From assembly GCF_001427125.1 (NCBI RefSeq), contig NZ_LMGK01000001.1:526525-590524 (forward strand): a stretch of DNA of 64,000 bases. Direction: 5' to 3'. Made by a program: the position numbers and the translations under genes. The notes under the pieces were generated by a model that was given only the letters and a program-made list of their open reading frames with translations, was not told the DNA's origin and did not search any database. The stretch comes from Pseudomonas sp. Root562. Lineage in GTDB: Bacteria > Pseudomonadota > Gammaproteobacteria > Pseudomonadales > Pseudomonadaceae. Each line of letters opens with the position of its first letter. Position 1 is the first letter of the stretch. Shown piece after piece: positions 55,512 through 64,000 of this stretch.

Positions 55512-56225
55512 CTACTGAAGGGGCACGGTGGTGACCGCTGCAACTTGCGCGGCGGCGGTCGCGGCAGGTTTGGCCGGGGTCTTGAGTTTTTCCGCGCGGG
55601 CCTGGGCTTCGGTGACTTGCGCCGGGCTCAGGCCGAGGCGGCTGACCAGTTCGGCAGCGCGGCTCCAGTCGTCCTGGTAGATCAGCAGCGTCACCAGATT
55701 CTGCGCGGCCAGCAGGTCGCTTTGCTTGAGTTCCATGGCGGTGAGGAATTCGAATCGGGCATCTTCGACACGCAGTTGGTTGAGGTACACCACGCCCAGG
55801 TCATTTCGGATTTTTTCGTCGGTGGGCGCCAGTCGCGCGGCCCGTTGCAAGTGGGCCTGCGCCAGGCCGTTGTCACCCCTGGCGGCGGCGAGTTGGCCCA
55901 GGCCGTGTTCGGCTTCGGCGGCCATGCAACCGCCGAGCAGGCTGCGGTACAACGGTTCGGCTTCGCTGCGGCCGAGCAATCGGTAGACCTTGGCTTTGCG
56001 CAGGCGCACATCGGCGAGGTTGTCCGGCAGGCTTTGCAGGTTGGCCAGGCTGGCGTGCAGTTTGCCTTCCTTGGCCATGTCCTCGGCCAGGTTCAGCGAC
56101 AGCTGTTGCTCGGAGCTCAGCTTGCTGCAACTGGCGGAGTCGGTCAGGGCGCTCCAGGGTGTTTGACCGGTGCTCGCGCAACCGCTGAGCAACAGCAGAC
56201 TCAAACCGGCAATCAGTGCTTTCAT
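55512..56225 (-). CDS. tadD: TadD, TPR lipoprotein of the Tad pilus
   Basis: 237 residues. The signal ends LLLLSGC (Cys at about 15), a lipobox. TPR repeats follow, seen in LGQLAAARGDNGLAQAHLQR and LGVVYLNQLRVEDARFEFLT. TadD helps assemble or locate the RcpA secretin. I used the ATG at 56225; the upstream in-frame ATG lies in tadC. Confidence 0.9.
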   Translation of the reverse strand: MKALIAGLSLLLLSGCASTGQTPWSALTDSASCSKLSSEQQLSLNLAEDMAKEGKLHASLANLQSLPDNLADVRLRKAKVYRLLGRSEAEPLYRSLLGGCMAAEAEHGLGQLAAARGDNGLAQAHLQRAARLAPTDEKIRNDLGVVYLNQLRVEDARFEFLTAMELKQSDLLAAQNLVTLLIYQDDWSRAAELVSRLGLSPAQVTEAQARAEKLKTPAKPAATAAAQVAAVTTVPLQ

Positions 56226-56235
56226 CAGAATCCCT

Positions 56236-57126
56236 CTACGAAGCAAAAGCCCGGGCCAGGGCGGTGAGCCCCGGGCCGGCCAGGACGATCAATAACGCCG
56301 GGAAGAGGAACAGCATCATCACGACGGACATTTTCGCGGACATCTTGGAGATGTATTCCTGCAGGCGCGTCAGGCGCCGATCATCGAGCAATAACTTGAG
56401 CGCCAGCAGGGATTTCATCGCGCCGCCGCCCTGATGTATCAGCTGTTGCAGGATCACGCAGGTGTCAGTGAATTCGTCCACCGCGAGCATGCGCGAGGCC
56501 TTGTTCAGCTCCTCGGCCAGTTCCAGGCCGGAGTCGACGCGGGTCAGCACCAGGCGTAATTCATGGGTCAGAATCGGCAGCAATTGTTTGCCTTCGTTGC
56601 TCAAGACGCGCAGCGATTGCTCCACGGCCATGCCCGACTCAAACAGAATGCGTAGCAGTGGAATGAAGGTGGAAATTTCGATCGCCAGTTTTTTCCGCCG
56701 ACGGTGAGCGGCGGCAGCAAGCAGACGTTTTGGCAGCAGATAACCGATGCCGACGGCAAATGCAGGGACAATCCACGGATTGGCGACCTGCGGGAAGAAC
56801 AGCCCCTGGATCAGTGCACTCAGGGCCAGTGCCAGCACCGGAACCCCCACTTGGCACGCCGCGAAGATCGAGCGTTTGCGGGCGGTGCGCCAGCCGAGGG
56901 CGTTGAGCAGCGTTTGGGTTTCGTTATCGAGACTGACCGTTTGCCGGCCCACACGACTGTTGCCCAGCGCATGCAGCCATTGGCCGAAGCGGTTATCCGC
57001 CGGGTTTTTACCGTCCAGCCGTTGCACCACTTGGCGGGCACGCCGACGCAGTTCCAGCACGACACTGAGCAGCATCAGCGATGCCAACAGAAACAGCAGC
57101 GAGCTCAACAGCAATGACAGGTTCAT
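56236..57126 (-). CDS. tadC: TadC, inner-membrane platform protein
   Basis: 296 residues of the type II secretion F-domain family. Helices at the N-terminus (LLLSSLLFLLASLMLLSVVL), in the middle and at the end frame the cytoplasmic domain with the conserved ILFESGMAVEQSLRVLSNEG. The start overlaps the tadB stop (ATGA). TadB and TadC together form the inner-membrane base of the pilus. Confidence 0.94.
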   Translation of the reverse strand: MNLSLLLSSLLFLLASLMLLSVVLELRRRARQVVQRLDGKNPADNRFGQWLHALGNSRVGRQTVSLDNETQTLLNALGWRTARKRSIFAACQVGVPVLALALSALIQGLFFPQVANPWIVPAFAVGIGYLLPKRLLAAAAHRRRKKLAIEISTFIPLLRILFESGMAVEQSLRVLSNEGKQLLPILTHELRLVLTRVDSGLELAEELNKASRMLAVDEFTDTCVILQQLIHQGGGAMKSLLALKLLLDDRRLTRLQEYISKMSAKMSVVMMLFLFPALLIVLAGPGLTALARAFAS

Positions 57127-58007
57127 AGGCTACGCAACATGCGCCACAGCGCCAGACAGCCAAACACCTGAAAGCCCAGCGCGGCCATCAGCATCATTTG
57201 CCCCGAGCCATCGCTCCACATGGTCATCAGGTATTTAGGATTGGCGATCAGGAAGTAGCCGGCGACAGTGACCGGCAACGCCGCCAGGACCACCGCCGTG
57301 ACGCGGGTTTCGCCGGTCATGGCGCTCAGTTGACGCGCCGCCTGTTCACGTTCGCGGATCATTTTGATCAGGTTTTCCAGCAACTCGCTGGCGTTGCCGC
57401 CGTAGCGGTGGTTGACCTTCAGGCCGAGGGCGAACAGACGCAGTTCGTCTTTGTCGTAGAGTTCAGCGAAGTCCGATACCGCATCGGGCAGGCTGATGCC
57501 CAGTTGTACGTTGCGTTGCACCCGGCCCATGGCATTTTTCAGTGGGTCCTGGGCGGCATCGATCGCACCCAGCACGGCATCGGCCAGGGTGCGTCCGGAC
57601 TTCAGGCTGCGCACGGTGTGATCGAGCAGCGGCGGCAATTGTTCGATCATGCGCTTTAGCCGACGTTGGTAGCGCCATTCGACAAACACTTTCAGGAGCA
57701 AGGGCGGCAGCAATAACGCCAACAGCAAGCCGATCCAGCCGCCCACTACGACGGCGACTAAAACAAGCAGCCCCCACAGGGCGAGCCACTGTTCGATACG
57801 TTCAGTCGGGCGCCCGAGACCTGCGCGCAAGAAGGCCCGCTCCAGCGCCGACCATGAGGTTTTGTGCGCCACCCGTTCCGGTTGCCCTTGGCTCAAACGC
57901 TCCAGCACGCGCTGTGTGCCGGGTTGACGCAGGCCGCGATAGAGCAAACGCGCCGACAGGCCCAGCAAGGCCAGGCAAACGACGATGAGCAGCAGCGGTT
58001 TGAGCAT
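57123..58007 (-). CDS. tadB: TadB, inner-membrane platform protein
   Basis: 294 residues, type II secretion F domain (LPPLLDHTVRSLKSGRTLAD, GISLPDAVSDFAELYDKDEL). N-terminal, central and two C-terminal helices. I chose the ATG at 58007 (MLKPLLLIVV), 10 bp after the tadA stop. Paired with TadC. Confidence 0.94.
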   Translation of the reverse strand: MLKPLLLIVVCLALLGLSARLLYRGLRQPGTQRVLERLSQGQPERVAHKTSWSALERAFLRAGLGRPTERIEQWLALWGLLVLVAVVVGGWIGLLLALLLPPLLLKVFVEWRYQRRLKRMIEQLPPLLDHTVRSLKSGRTLADAVLGAIDAAQDPLKNAMGRVQRNVQLGISLPDAVSDFAELYDKDELRLFALGLKVNHRYGGNASELLENLIKMIREREQAARQLSAMTGETRVTAVVLAALPVTVAGYFLIANPKYLMTMWSDGSGQMMLMAALGFQVFGCLALWRMLRSL

Positions 58008-58017
58008 GCCGTGGCCT

Positions 58018-59298
58018 TCAGTACGCGATAGGGGAGAGCGTCGACTCGCGACGCAATTTGTCGCCAGCCGGGTTGAGCGCCTCGCGCAGGAAACCAAAGC
58101 CACTGCGTCGGTCGAGGCGGAACAGGGTATTGGTCACGTAGACGTCTTCGCGGATGCCGATGACCTCCACCACCTCGCTGACGCAACGGCGACCGTCGGG
58201 CATGCGGGTCAACTGAATCACCACGTCCAGCGCGGCGCAGATCATCTGGCGCAAGGTCCGTTCGGCGATGCTGCGGCCCGTCAGACCGACCAGTGTTTCC
58301 AGGCGCAGCAAAGCATCCTGGGCATTGTTGGCGTGCACGGTACTCATGGAGCCGTCGTGGCCGGTGTTCATCGCCGTCAGTACGTCGACCACTTCGACAC
58401 CGCGGATCTCGCCGAGGATGATCCGGTCCGGACGCATCCGCAGGGCGTTGCGAATCAGGTCGCTGGCCTTCACCTCGCCATGGCCCTCGGCATTCGGCGG
58501 GCGGGTTTCCAGGCGCACCACGTGCGGGTGGCCCAGTTGCAATTCGGCGACGTCTTCGATGGTCACCAGGCGTTCATGGGGGTTGATCAACTGGCTGAGG
58601 ATGTTCAGCAGCGTGGTCTTGCCGGTGCCGGTGCCGCCACTGATCAAGATATTGCAGCGCTTGCCCACGGCTTCCTGGAGGAATTCGTAGATCGCTTGAT
58701 CGATGGTTTGCATGGCCATCAGGTCGGTGCTCTTGAGCATGTCCTGGCGGAACTTTCGAATCGACAGGCAAGGGCCGTCCAGCGCAATCGGGGGAATGAT
58801 CGCGTTGACCCGGCTGCCGTCCGGCAGGCGCGCATCGACCATCGGCGATGACTCATCGAGCCTGCGTCCCAGTGGCGCAAGAATGCGTTGCATGACGCGT
58901 TCGACGTGGTGCGCATCGATGAAACGCAAATCGCTTTGGTGCAGCACACCGTCACGCTCGATAAACACCCGATGCGGGCCATTGACCAGAATTTCGGTCA
59001 CGGCCGAATCACGCAGCAGCACTTCCAGCGGGCCGAAACCGGTGAGCTCGTCGACGATTTCTTCGGCCAGGCGCTCCATCTCGTAGCGGGAAATCGCCAG
59101 GTGCAGGCGCGCGATGTATTCGGCCACTTTGTCGATGACGAACTGCGACAACACTTGCCGCGAACCTTCCAGCAGGTTTTTGCCGGACTCTTCGATGGCA
59201 TCGATGATGTAGCGGTGCAGCACCAGTTTCAGGCCTTCATGATCGGTATTGCCGGCCACCGCGCGCGGGCTGGCGCCGAAGAGTTTTTCCGCGCTCAT
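58018..59298 (-). CDS. tadA: TadA, pilus assembly ATPase
   Basis: 426 residues. Walker A GGTGTGKT at 221-228, followed by an Asp-box region (LVTIEDVAELQL), Walker B (RPDRIILGEIRGVEVVD) and His-box (GHDGSMSTVHANN). It is a CpaF-type hexameric ATPase that powers pilus assembly. The start overlaps the tadZ stop. Confidence 0.95.
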   Translation of the reverse strand: MSAEKLFGASPRAVAGNTDHEGLKLVLHRYIIDAIEESGKNLLEGSRQVLSQFVIDKVAEYIARLHLAISRYEMERLAEEIVDELTGFGPLEVLLRDSAVTEILVNGPHRVFIERDGVLHQSDLRFIDAHHVERVMQRILAPLGRRLDESSPMVDARLPDGSRVNAIIPPIALDGPCLSIRKFRQDMLKSTDLMAMQTIDQAIYEFLQEAVGKRCNILISGGTGTGKTTLLNILSQLINPHERLVTIEDVAELQLGHPHVVRLETRPPNAEGHGEVKASDLIRNALRMRPDRIILGEIRGVEVVDVLTAMNTGHDGSMSTVHANNAQDALLRLETLVGLTGRSIAERTLRQMICAALDVVIQLTRMPDGRRCVSEVVEVIGIREDVYVTNTLFRLDRRSGFGFLREALNPAGDKLRRESTLSPIAY

Positions 59299-60482
59299 TG
59301 CACACCTCTCAAGCGACTGAACCAGGACTTGGGTTTGGCCAGGCTTTCGGAGCGTTTGGCCAGGCGTTCACCGAGGGTGCGCAGGCTTTGAGTAAGGACT
59401 TCTCGTGGGGCCAGTTCGAACAGGGTCACACCCTGGTTCTTTGCGTTCAGGCGCACTTCGGGGCAGTAGGCCAGGGTGGCGATGATTTCCATGCCGAAGC
59501 TTTTGCCCAGGGCATCTGAGTCCGGCGCCACGCTGCGCAGATAACGGTCGACCAGCAGTTTGGCGTGATCGAGCTTCACACCTTTTTCGCGCCACAGGTT
59601 GAGCACCGCCAGGTTGCGGCGGCAATCAAGCACGTTCTGGTCGGTGTACCACAACAGCTTGTCGCAATGGCTGACGAAGGTGCGCAGGGCTTCACTGTCG
59701 GGCTGGCCGGTGAGGTTCACCACGATGTGCTGGAAGTGTTGGCGCAGGGCGCTGAGCAGCATGTACAACTCGGCAGCGCTGGTGTGTTCCAGCGGTTCAT
59801 CGTTGTTGGCGTAGGCGAGAATGCGCAGGCCGACTTCGCAGCGGGTGAAGGCGCTGTCGATCAGCGTGGCATCGAGGCGGCGGACATGGCGCAAGGCATC
59901 GCCAAAATGAAACGAACTCTCCAGACCGAGCAAGGCCAGGCTGTCGCCGCGGGGTAATCCGAGGTCGAGCAGCAGCGTCTGCTGGCCGCTCTTCTGCACT
60001 ACTTGCGCCATGTGATTGGCAAGCAGCGCACCGTCGGCATTGCTCTGCACGCCATACAGCACGGTCAGGCCGCCCAAATGGTTGCTGGGCGCCACGGCCG
60101 GCAGGCGTTTGCTCAGGCGCCGCACCAATCCGGCGACCTCACTGGAACGTGAACCGTAGGCGACAAAGTCCCGCGCACCGGCCCGCATGGCATTGAGTAC
60201 CAGTTGGTTGTCCATGCCGTCGCCCAGCGCGACGATGGCCAACATCGGTTTGGCTTCCAGCGCGCCTTCGATCAACGCGCACTGTGCGACCACGTGTTCA
60301 CGGTCAAGGCCCACGAACACCAGGTTGGCGAAGGTCACGTCGACCAGCGCCAGCAGTTCGTCGAGGCTACCGCCCCCGGCACTGACCACCTGGCCCAACG
60401 GCGCGAGGGCGCCTTGCAGCCATTCAAGATCGGTGCTGTTGCGCGTGATCGCAAGAAAGGTCTGGCTGAGGTTCTGGCTCAT
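59295..60482 (-). CDS. tadZ: TadZ/CpaE-like localisation protein
   Basis: 395 residues. An N-terminal receiver-like domain without a clear acceptor (MLAIVALGDGMDNQLVLNAM) is followed by a MinD/ParA-like domain (LTVLYGVQSNADGALLANHM) whose P-loop is not canonical. TadZ places the pilus machine at the pole in other species. Start overlaps rcpA. Confidence 0.88.
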   Translation of the reverse strand: MSQNLSQTFLAITRNSTDLEWLQGALAPLGQVVSAGGGSLDELLALVDVTFANLVFVGLDREHVVAQCALIEGALEAKPMLAIVALGDGMDNQLVLNAMRAGARDFVAYGSRSSEVAGLVRRLSKRLPAVAPSNHLGGLTVLYGVQSNADGALLANHMAQVVQKSGQQTLLLDLGLPRGDSLALLGLESSFHFGDALRHVRRLDATLIDSAFTRCEVGLRILAYANNDEPLEHTSAAELYMLLSALRQHFQHIVVNLTGQPDSEALRTFVSHCDKLLWYTDQNVLDCRRNLAVLNLWREKGVKLDHAKLLVDRYLRSVAPDSDALGKSFGMEIIATLAYCPEVRLNAKNQGVTLFELAPREVLTQSLRTLGERLAKRSESLAKPKSWFSRLRGVQ

Positions 60483-61741
60483 TGCGATAGCCCGCTGCGT
60501 TTATCGAAGTCGCCGTTTTCAAGGAAGTACAGGCGATACCAGTTGGGATCGTAGTTGCGCAGTTTTTCACCGGGCAGCGATGGCAGCTGTGCATTCACCG
60601 CCAATGGTTGCACCAGGTGCGGGGTGACGATCATCAGCAGTTCCCGCTCTTCGCGATTGATCGCGGAACTGCGGAAGAACGCACCGAGGATCGGGATATC
60701 GCCCAGCCCCGGAAACTTGTTCACCTGCGAGGTGTTTTGCGTGCTGATCAAGCCGCTGATGACGAAGCTCTCGCCGTCGGCCAGGGAGATGCTGGTGTCG
60801 GTGCGGCGAATGGTGAAGGCCGGCACGGTGGTGCCGCCGATGGTCACGGCATTGTTGTAGTCCAGTTCGCTGACTTCGGGTGCGACCTTGAGGGCGATCT
60901 GGTCATTGCCGATCACAGTGGGTGTGAGCGTCAGGCGGATGCCGAATTCCTTGTATTCGATGGAATAGCTGTCGCTGTTGGCGCTGGGAATCGGGATCGG
61001 AATCTCACCGCCCGCCAGGAAGCTTGCGCTTTGTCCGCTGAGTGCCACCAGGCTCGGCCGGGCCAGAGTGTAGGCGAAGCCACTGCCCTCCATGGCATTG
61101 ATGATCGCGAGGAAGTTACCGCCACCGGCGACGATGTTGTACATGTCATTGGCCAGCGGAATGCTCGGCACGGCAATGCGCGGGTCAAGGTTGCGCAGCG
61201 GGAATACCCGTGGTGTCACCGCGGTGTTCGGCACCGTGCCGGGGGAGCCGAACAGGAAGTTCGAGCTTTTGCCGTAGATCGACGTGCTGGCTTCCTTGAG
61301 TTTGGTGCGGCTGACTTCGACGAAGCGAATGTCGGTCTGTACCTGCGATGGCAGCAAGGGATCAGCGGAGGGTAGCTGTCGTGCAGTGGTCATGGCCGTC
61401 GTCGCGCGACCCTGGACGAACACCATGCTTTGGCGGGGTGCACTGGCGCAGGCCGTCCAGACCATCAGGCTGGTCGTGCCGGAGGCGACGCCGGTGATCA
61501 GGAACGCCTGATTGCCGTTGACCCGCACATCGGCGATTTTCGGGTCACCCACGGCGATCCGGGTAATCGCTACGGGCGATTGCAACTCCTGTTGCTGCCC
61601 TTCGCCCACTTCCAGCGCGGCCGGCAATGGGCCGAGCGTGGCGCAACTGCCGGTTGCAGCGTTTGCTGACGCCAGCGGTAAGCTGCCCAGCAAGGTGGCC
61701 CAGATCAAGCCGTTGAACAACGGCGTAAAACGTCTGCGCAT
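60479..61741 (-). CDS. rcpA: RcpA, outer-membrane secretin of the Tad pilus
   Basis: 420 residues. A signal peptide (LLGSLPLASANA) precedes an N-terminal BON-like domain (SPVAITRIAVGDPKIADVRV) and the secretin domain (TNKFPGLGDIPILGAF is read here as NKFPGLGDIPILGAFFRSSA). It forms the outer-membrane pore. I chose the ATG at 61741. Confidence 0.93.
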   Translation of the reverse strand: MRRRFTPLFNGLIWATLLGSLPLASANAATGSCATLGPLPAALEVGEGQQQELQSPVAITRIAVGDPKIADVRVNGNQAFLITGVASGTTSLMVWTACASAPRQSMVFVQGRATTAMTTARQLPSADPLLPSQVQTDIRFVEVSRTKLKEASTSIYGKSSNFLFGSPGTVPNTAVTPRVFPLRNLDPRIAVPSIPLANDMYNIVAGGGNFLAIINAMEGSGFAYTLARPSLVALSGQSASFLAGGEIPIPIPSANSDSYSIEYKEFGIRLTLTPTVIGNDQIALKVAPEVSELDYNNAVTIGGTTVPAFTIRRTDTSISLADGESFVISGLISTQNTSQVNKFPGLGDIPILGAFFRSSAINREERELLMIVTPHLVQPLAVNAQLPSLPGEKLRNYDPNWYRLYFLENGDFDKRSGLSQ

Positions 61742-61762
61742 TAAAAGGCGTCCTTGCACGAT

Positions 61763-62713
61763 TCAGGGGGTCTGTTGAGTGATTTCATTACCGCGGATCA
61801 CTTCCACAGCGGACTTGCGTGGTGTGGTTGCGCCACTGTTGGTGATCGGTTTGGGAGGAGCTGTCATGGCCAGTTGATTGAACTGCACCAGTTCGCGATT
61901 GGCGTTGGCGATGTTGGCCGGGGATTCGCTCTGGCCGGCCCAGTAACGGGCCAGGCGTTTTTCATCGGCGCTGCGCACCGCCAGGCGCAATACCCCGGCC
62001 TGTGCTGCGAGCATCAAGCGGCTGAGCAGTTGTTCGGGCACGGCGAGCAGCACGGTGCGGGCGCCAGCGCGTTGTTGTTCCTGCCTGAGTTTGTCGTCGT
62101 TACTGCGAGCCGGGCTGGCGGGCTGGCCGTTGTTGGTCAAGCCCATTTGCTCGCCCACGCCCAGTACACGCAAGGCCGGTACCACCAGTTGCGCCGACGG
62201 TTGCAGGTTGATGGCGTCGCCGCGCAAAAACAGCAGCACATCGACATAATCGCCCGGCGTCAGTTGACCCCCGGCGTTGATCACTTCATCCACGGCGACG
62301 GCCAGAGCGCGTTCATCGGGACGAATCATCCGCGCCAAGTTACTGCCAGCTTCGAAACTTTCATCGCTCAGCCAACTGCCGGCGCGAAGGGCGCGCCAAG
62401 GCGTGCGGCCAATGGCCTGGTCAAGTTGGGTGAGGCTGCCCGCGGGGACGGTACGAAGTTTTTCCAGGGCGACATCGTCGGCGGTGATTTGTACAAACGG
62501 CGCGATGTCCCGTTGCAGTACCACGACGGGTTGGCGAGTGGTGTCTTCTTCAACAGGCGCGGTCGGTTGTACGGTGGAGGTGGTCGTATCGGTCCCGGTT
62601 TGCACAACGGGCGCGGCGACGGGTTGGCGGGTCAGTGTGAAGCCCAGGTAACCGGCAATGACCGCACCCACCAGAGACAATCCGGCAAGACCCAGGATGA
62701 AACGGCTGTTCAT
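61763..62713 (-). CDS. rcpC: RcpC/CpaB pilus assembly protein
   Basis: 316 residues. One N-terminal helix (FILGLAGLSLVGAVIAGYLG) anchors the periplasmic part with a SAF-like domain (VVLQRDIAPFVQITADDVAL) and RcpC/CpaB features (INAGGQLTPGDYVDVLLFLR). It is the first gene of the tad operon. The ATG at 62713 is chosen. Confidence 0.92.
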   Translation of the reverse strand: MNSRFILGLAGLSLVGAVIAGYLGFTLTRQPVAAPVVQTGTDTTTSTVQPTAPVEEDTTRQPVVVLQRDIAPFVQITADDVALEKLRTVPAGSLTQLDQAIGRTPWRALRAGSWLSDESFEAGSNLARMIRPDERALAVAVDEVINAGGQLTPGDYVDVLLFLRGDAINLQPSAQLVVPALRVLGVGEQMGLTNNGQPASPARSNDDKLRQEQQRAGARTVLLAVPEQLLSRLMLAAQAGVLRLAVRSADEKRLARYWAGQSESPANIANANRELVQFNQLAMTAPPKPITNSGATTPRKSAVEVIRGNEITQQTP

Positions 62714-62907
62714 GACGGCTCTCCCTTTCCTGCTGCTTAAAGCCTCGCTTTCCAACGAGAAAACTTCGCAATCAGGCAGCTATGAACATAAAACGATTTC
62801 GCTATTTGACCGTAGCGCAGCTAGAGCAAAACGCCATTACCCAGAGCGAAATATCTGGGCAAAGTTAAAGAATTCGATGAAATGCAGGGTTTTTTGACGT
62901 CAACGAA

Positions 62908-62930
62908 ACGACTAATACTTTCGTATTAAT
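62908..62930. promoter_or_regulatory. Candidate PprB-type box in the rcpC-flp divergent region
   Basis: TAATAC-TTTC-GTATTA (62913-62928) is a perfect 6-bp inverted repeat, part of ACGACTAATACTTTCGTA, which recurs in a shorter form upstream of pprB. It lies midway between the divergent rcpC and flp genes. Confidence 0.4.
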
Positions 62931-62993
62931 GCGTTGTTACAGTTGTTGGAAGGGGGAATGCCGACAATGCTGATGCTGGCATAGGGGAATCAT

Positions 62994-63021
62994 GTTGCGC
63001 TTGTGCAACACCCGGGTGCTT
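62994..63021 (+). promoter_or_regulatory. Hairpin in the flp leader
   Basis: GTTGC-GCTTGT-GCAAC (62994-63009) followed by the palindrome CACCCGGGTG. It lies 13-40 bp before the flp start, ahead of the AGGAGA ribosome site, and may be part of the 5' RNA. Confidence 0.35.
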
Positions 63022-63034
63022 CAGGAGACATGTC

Positions 63035-63232
63035 ATGCCTTTTTCCAAGCTGGTTCAGAAGGTCAAATCGGAGTTCGTTTTCTACAAGGGGCTGGTCAAG
63101 GATACCGAGGGTGCTTCGGGTATTGAGTATGCGATTATCGCTGCCATGGTGGCGGTGGTTCTGGCCGGGTTCAGCACAGACGTCAAGACCGCCATCTCCA
63201 CTACCTTTACGTCGATCAAAGCTGCCTTGTGA
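63035..63232 (+). CDS. flp: Flp type IVb pilin
   Basis: 65 residues. The leader of 26 residues ends at DTEG; the mature part begins ASGIEYAIIAAMVAVVLAG, with the Flp motif (E+5, Y+6). The mature pilin of 39 residues is one hydrophobic helix plus a short tail. FppA would process it. It is divergent from rcpC and has an AGGAGA ribosome site. Confidence 0.95.
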   Translation: MPFSKLVQKVKSEFVFYKGLVKDTEGASGIEYAIIAAMVAVVLAGFSTDVKTAISTTFTSIKAAL

Positions 63233-63298
63233 CAGTCAGTCGTGCGCCTGATTTAAGTGATCCAAACGTCAGCGTTCAGTCCATTGCAGGGTTGCCTT

Positions 63299-63712
63299 AT
63301 GAATGCTTCAGTAGCGTCACGACAGCAACTTCTTCTGGTCGATGACGAAGAGGACGCAGTGCTTGAATTGGCGGAATTGCTGGAGGGTGAGGGCTTCGTT
63401 TGTTTCACGGCGACATCGGTCAAGCTGGCGCTGCAAACGCTGACGCAACATCCGGATATTGCGCTGGTCATCACTGATCTGCGCATGCCGGAGGAGAGTG
63501 GCATGTCGTTGATCAAGCGGTTGCGCGAGCATACGTCGCGTCAGCATTTGCCGGTGATTGTGATGTCGGGGCATGCGGACATGGACGATGTCAGTGACAT
63601 GTTGCGCTTGCAGGTGCTGGATTTGTTTCGCAAGCCGATTTATCACGTGCGGTTGTTGGAGACGTTGAATAATCTTTTTCCTTTGCCGCAGGTTTATTTG
63701 GTCAAGGGGTGA
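63299..63712 (+). CDS. Single-domain response regulator downstream of flp
   Basis: 137 residues, a receiver domain with no output domain: LLLVDDEEDAVLELAELLEG, acceptor in LVITDLRMPEESG, the Ser/Thr site VIVMSG and the Lys in RKPI. It follows flp by 66 bp on the same strand. It may act in pilus regulation by protein contacts or as a phosphate sink; no kinase is assigned. Confidence 0.85.
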   Translation: MNASVASRQQLLLVDDEEDAVLELAELLEGEGFVCFTATSVKLALQTLTQHPDIALVITDLRMPEESGMSLIKRLREHTSRQHLPVIVMSGHADMDDVSDMLRLQVLDLFRKPIYHVRLLETLNNLFPLPQVYLVKG

Positions 63713-63765
63713 TTGCGGTCTTGGCCTTGGCGGCCTCTGGGCCGACCAGGCTCTTGGTTGGTTGC

Positions 63766-64000
63766 GTACATATCCATTCCTGCGGTAACGGCGGCTTATG
63801 GTTCCGCTTTTACAGCGGGTCACTTTTGTCAAACGACACAAAAGTAACCAAAAAGTCTCGCCCCGTACGTACGGCCCCTCGCTGAGGCTCGGGGTTCCTT
63901 CGCTCCGGCATTCATCCGGGGGCATCGCCTCCGGTCTGCTTCGCGACGACCTCCTCTCGATGTGTGCGGCTACGCCGCACGGCGCTGCGCGCCCACCCCC
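63766..64000. repeat. Dispersed ~235-bp repeat, copy 2 (cut by the window edge)
   Basis: Same sequence as 53134-53368 with five mismatches over the shared length, same orientation. It begins 54 bp after the response regulator stop and continues past the right edge. Confidence 0.9.

Noticed and set aside
62970..63000. A sigma-54 type promoter before flp (TGGC ... TTGC)
   Set aside because: The distance between the GG and GC elements is far longer than the required ten bases.

Overview
The window is chromosomal DNA of a Pseudomonas of the fluorescens group. The evidence is the high GC content, the REP-type repeats, and gene order matching P. aeruginosa over long runs: retS-purD-purH-fis-dusB-x-prmA-x-accC-accB-aroQ-dsbD-ctpL-gcbA-x-nudix-sui1-speA, and the pprA/pprB-tad pilus region. 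I saw no rRNA or tRNA gene, no CRISPR array, no intact insertion sequence and no prophage. Comparisons with other genomes are from memory; no search was run.

Layout. 1-5.5 kb: the start of an ABC ATPase gene, then a five-gene copper operon on the minus strand (DUF2946, PCu(A)C chaperone, a Met/His-rich DUF2946 protein, an OprC-type TonB receptor, a PepSY membrane protein). 5.7-14.2 kb: two diverging cobalamin operons, cobL-cbiD-cobK (minus) and cobG-cobH-cobI-cbiG/cobJ (plus). Between and beside them sit three genes of unknown function that look like one diverged family. 16-39.7 kb: conserved core genes, namely MarC, the RetS hybrid kinase, purine synthesis, Fis/DusB, PrmA, acetyl-CoA carboxylase subunits, AroQ, DsbD, a chemoreceptor, the GcbA diguanylate cyclase, a DUF2333 protein, a Nudix hydrolase, Sui1/YciH and SpeA.

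39.9-46.3 kb: an orphan type VI spike (short VgrG plus DUF4123 adaptor) whose effector gene appears lost, a MATE exporter, a small membrane protein, a MazG-like protein, CmoM and two DUF4136 lipoproteins. 46.4-63.7 kb: the Tad/Flp pilus region. It has TadG, the PprA sensor kinase, a TadE/F pseudopilin, the FppA prepilin peptidase and the PprB regulator, then (after an accessory patch) the operon rcpC-rcpA-tadZ-tadA-tadB-tadC-tadD-DUF3613, with flp and a single-domain response regulator divergent from it.

The accessory patch (53.1-55.2 kb) holds two tandem DUF6124 genes. Each has a long leader that can fold in two alternative ways. The two leaders differ in sequence but keep the same pairing through compensatory changes, which I regard as the most interesting signal here. 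A ~235-bp dispersed repeat lies at 53.13 kb and again at the right edge, bracketing this patch and the main tad operon.

How the genes work together: RetS, GcbA, PprA/PprB, the Tad pilus and the chemoreceptor all bear on the choice between free-living and surface-attached growth. The copper and cobalamin operons are metal uptake/handling and cofactor synthesis units. The rest is housekeeping.
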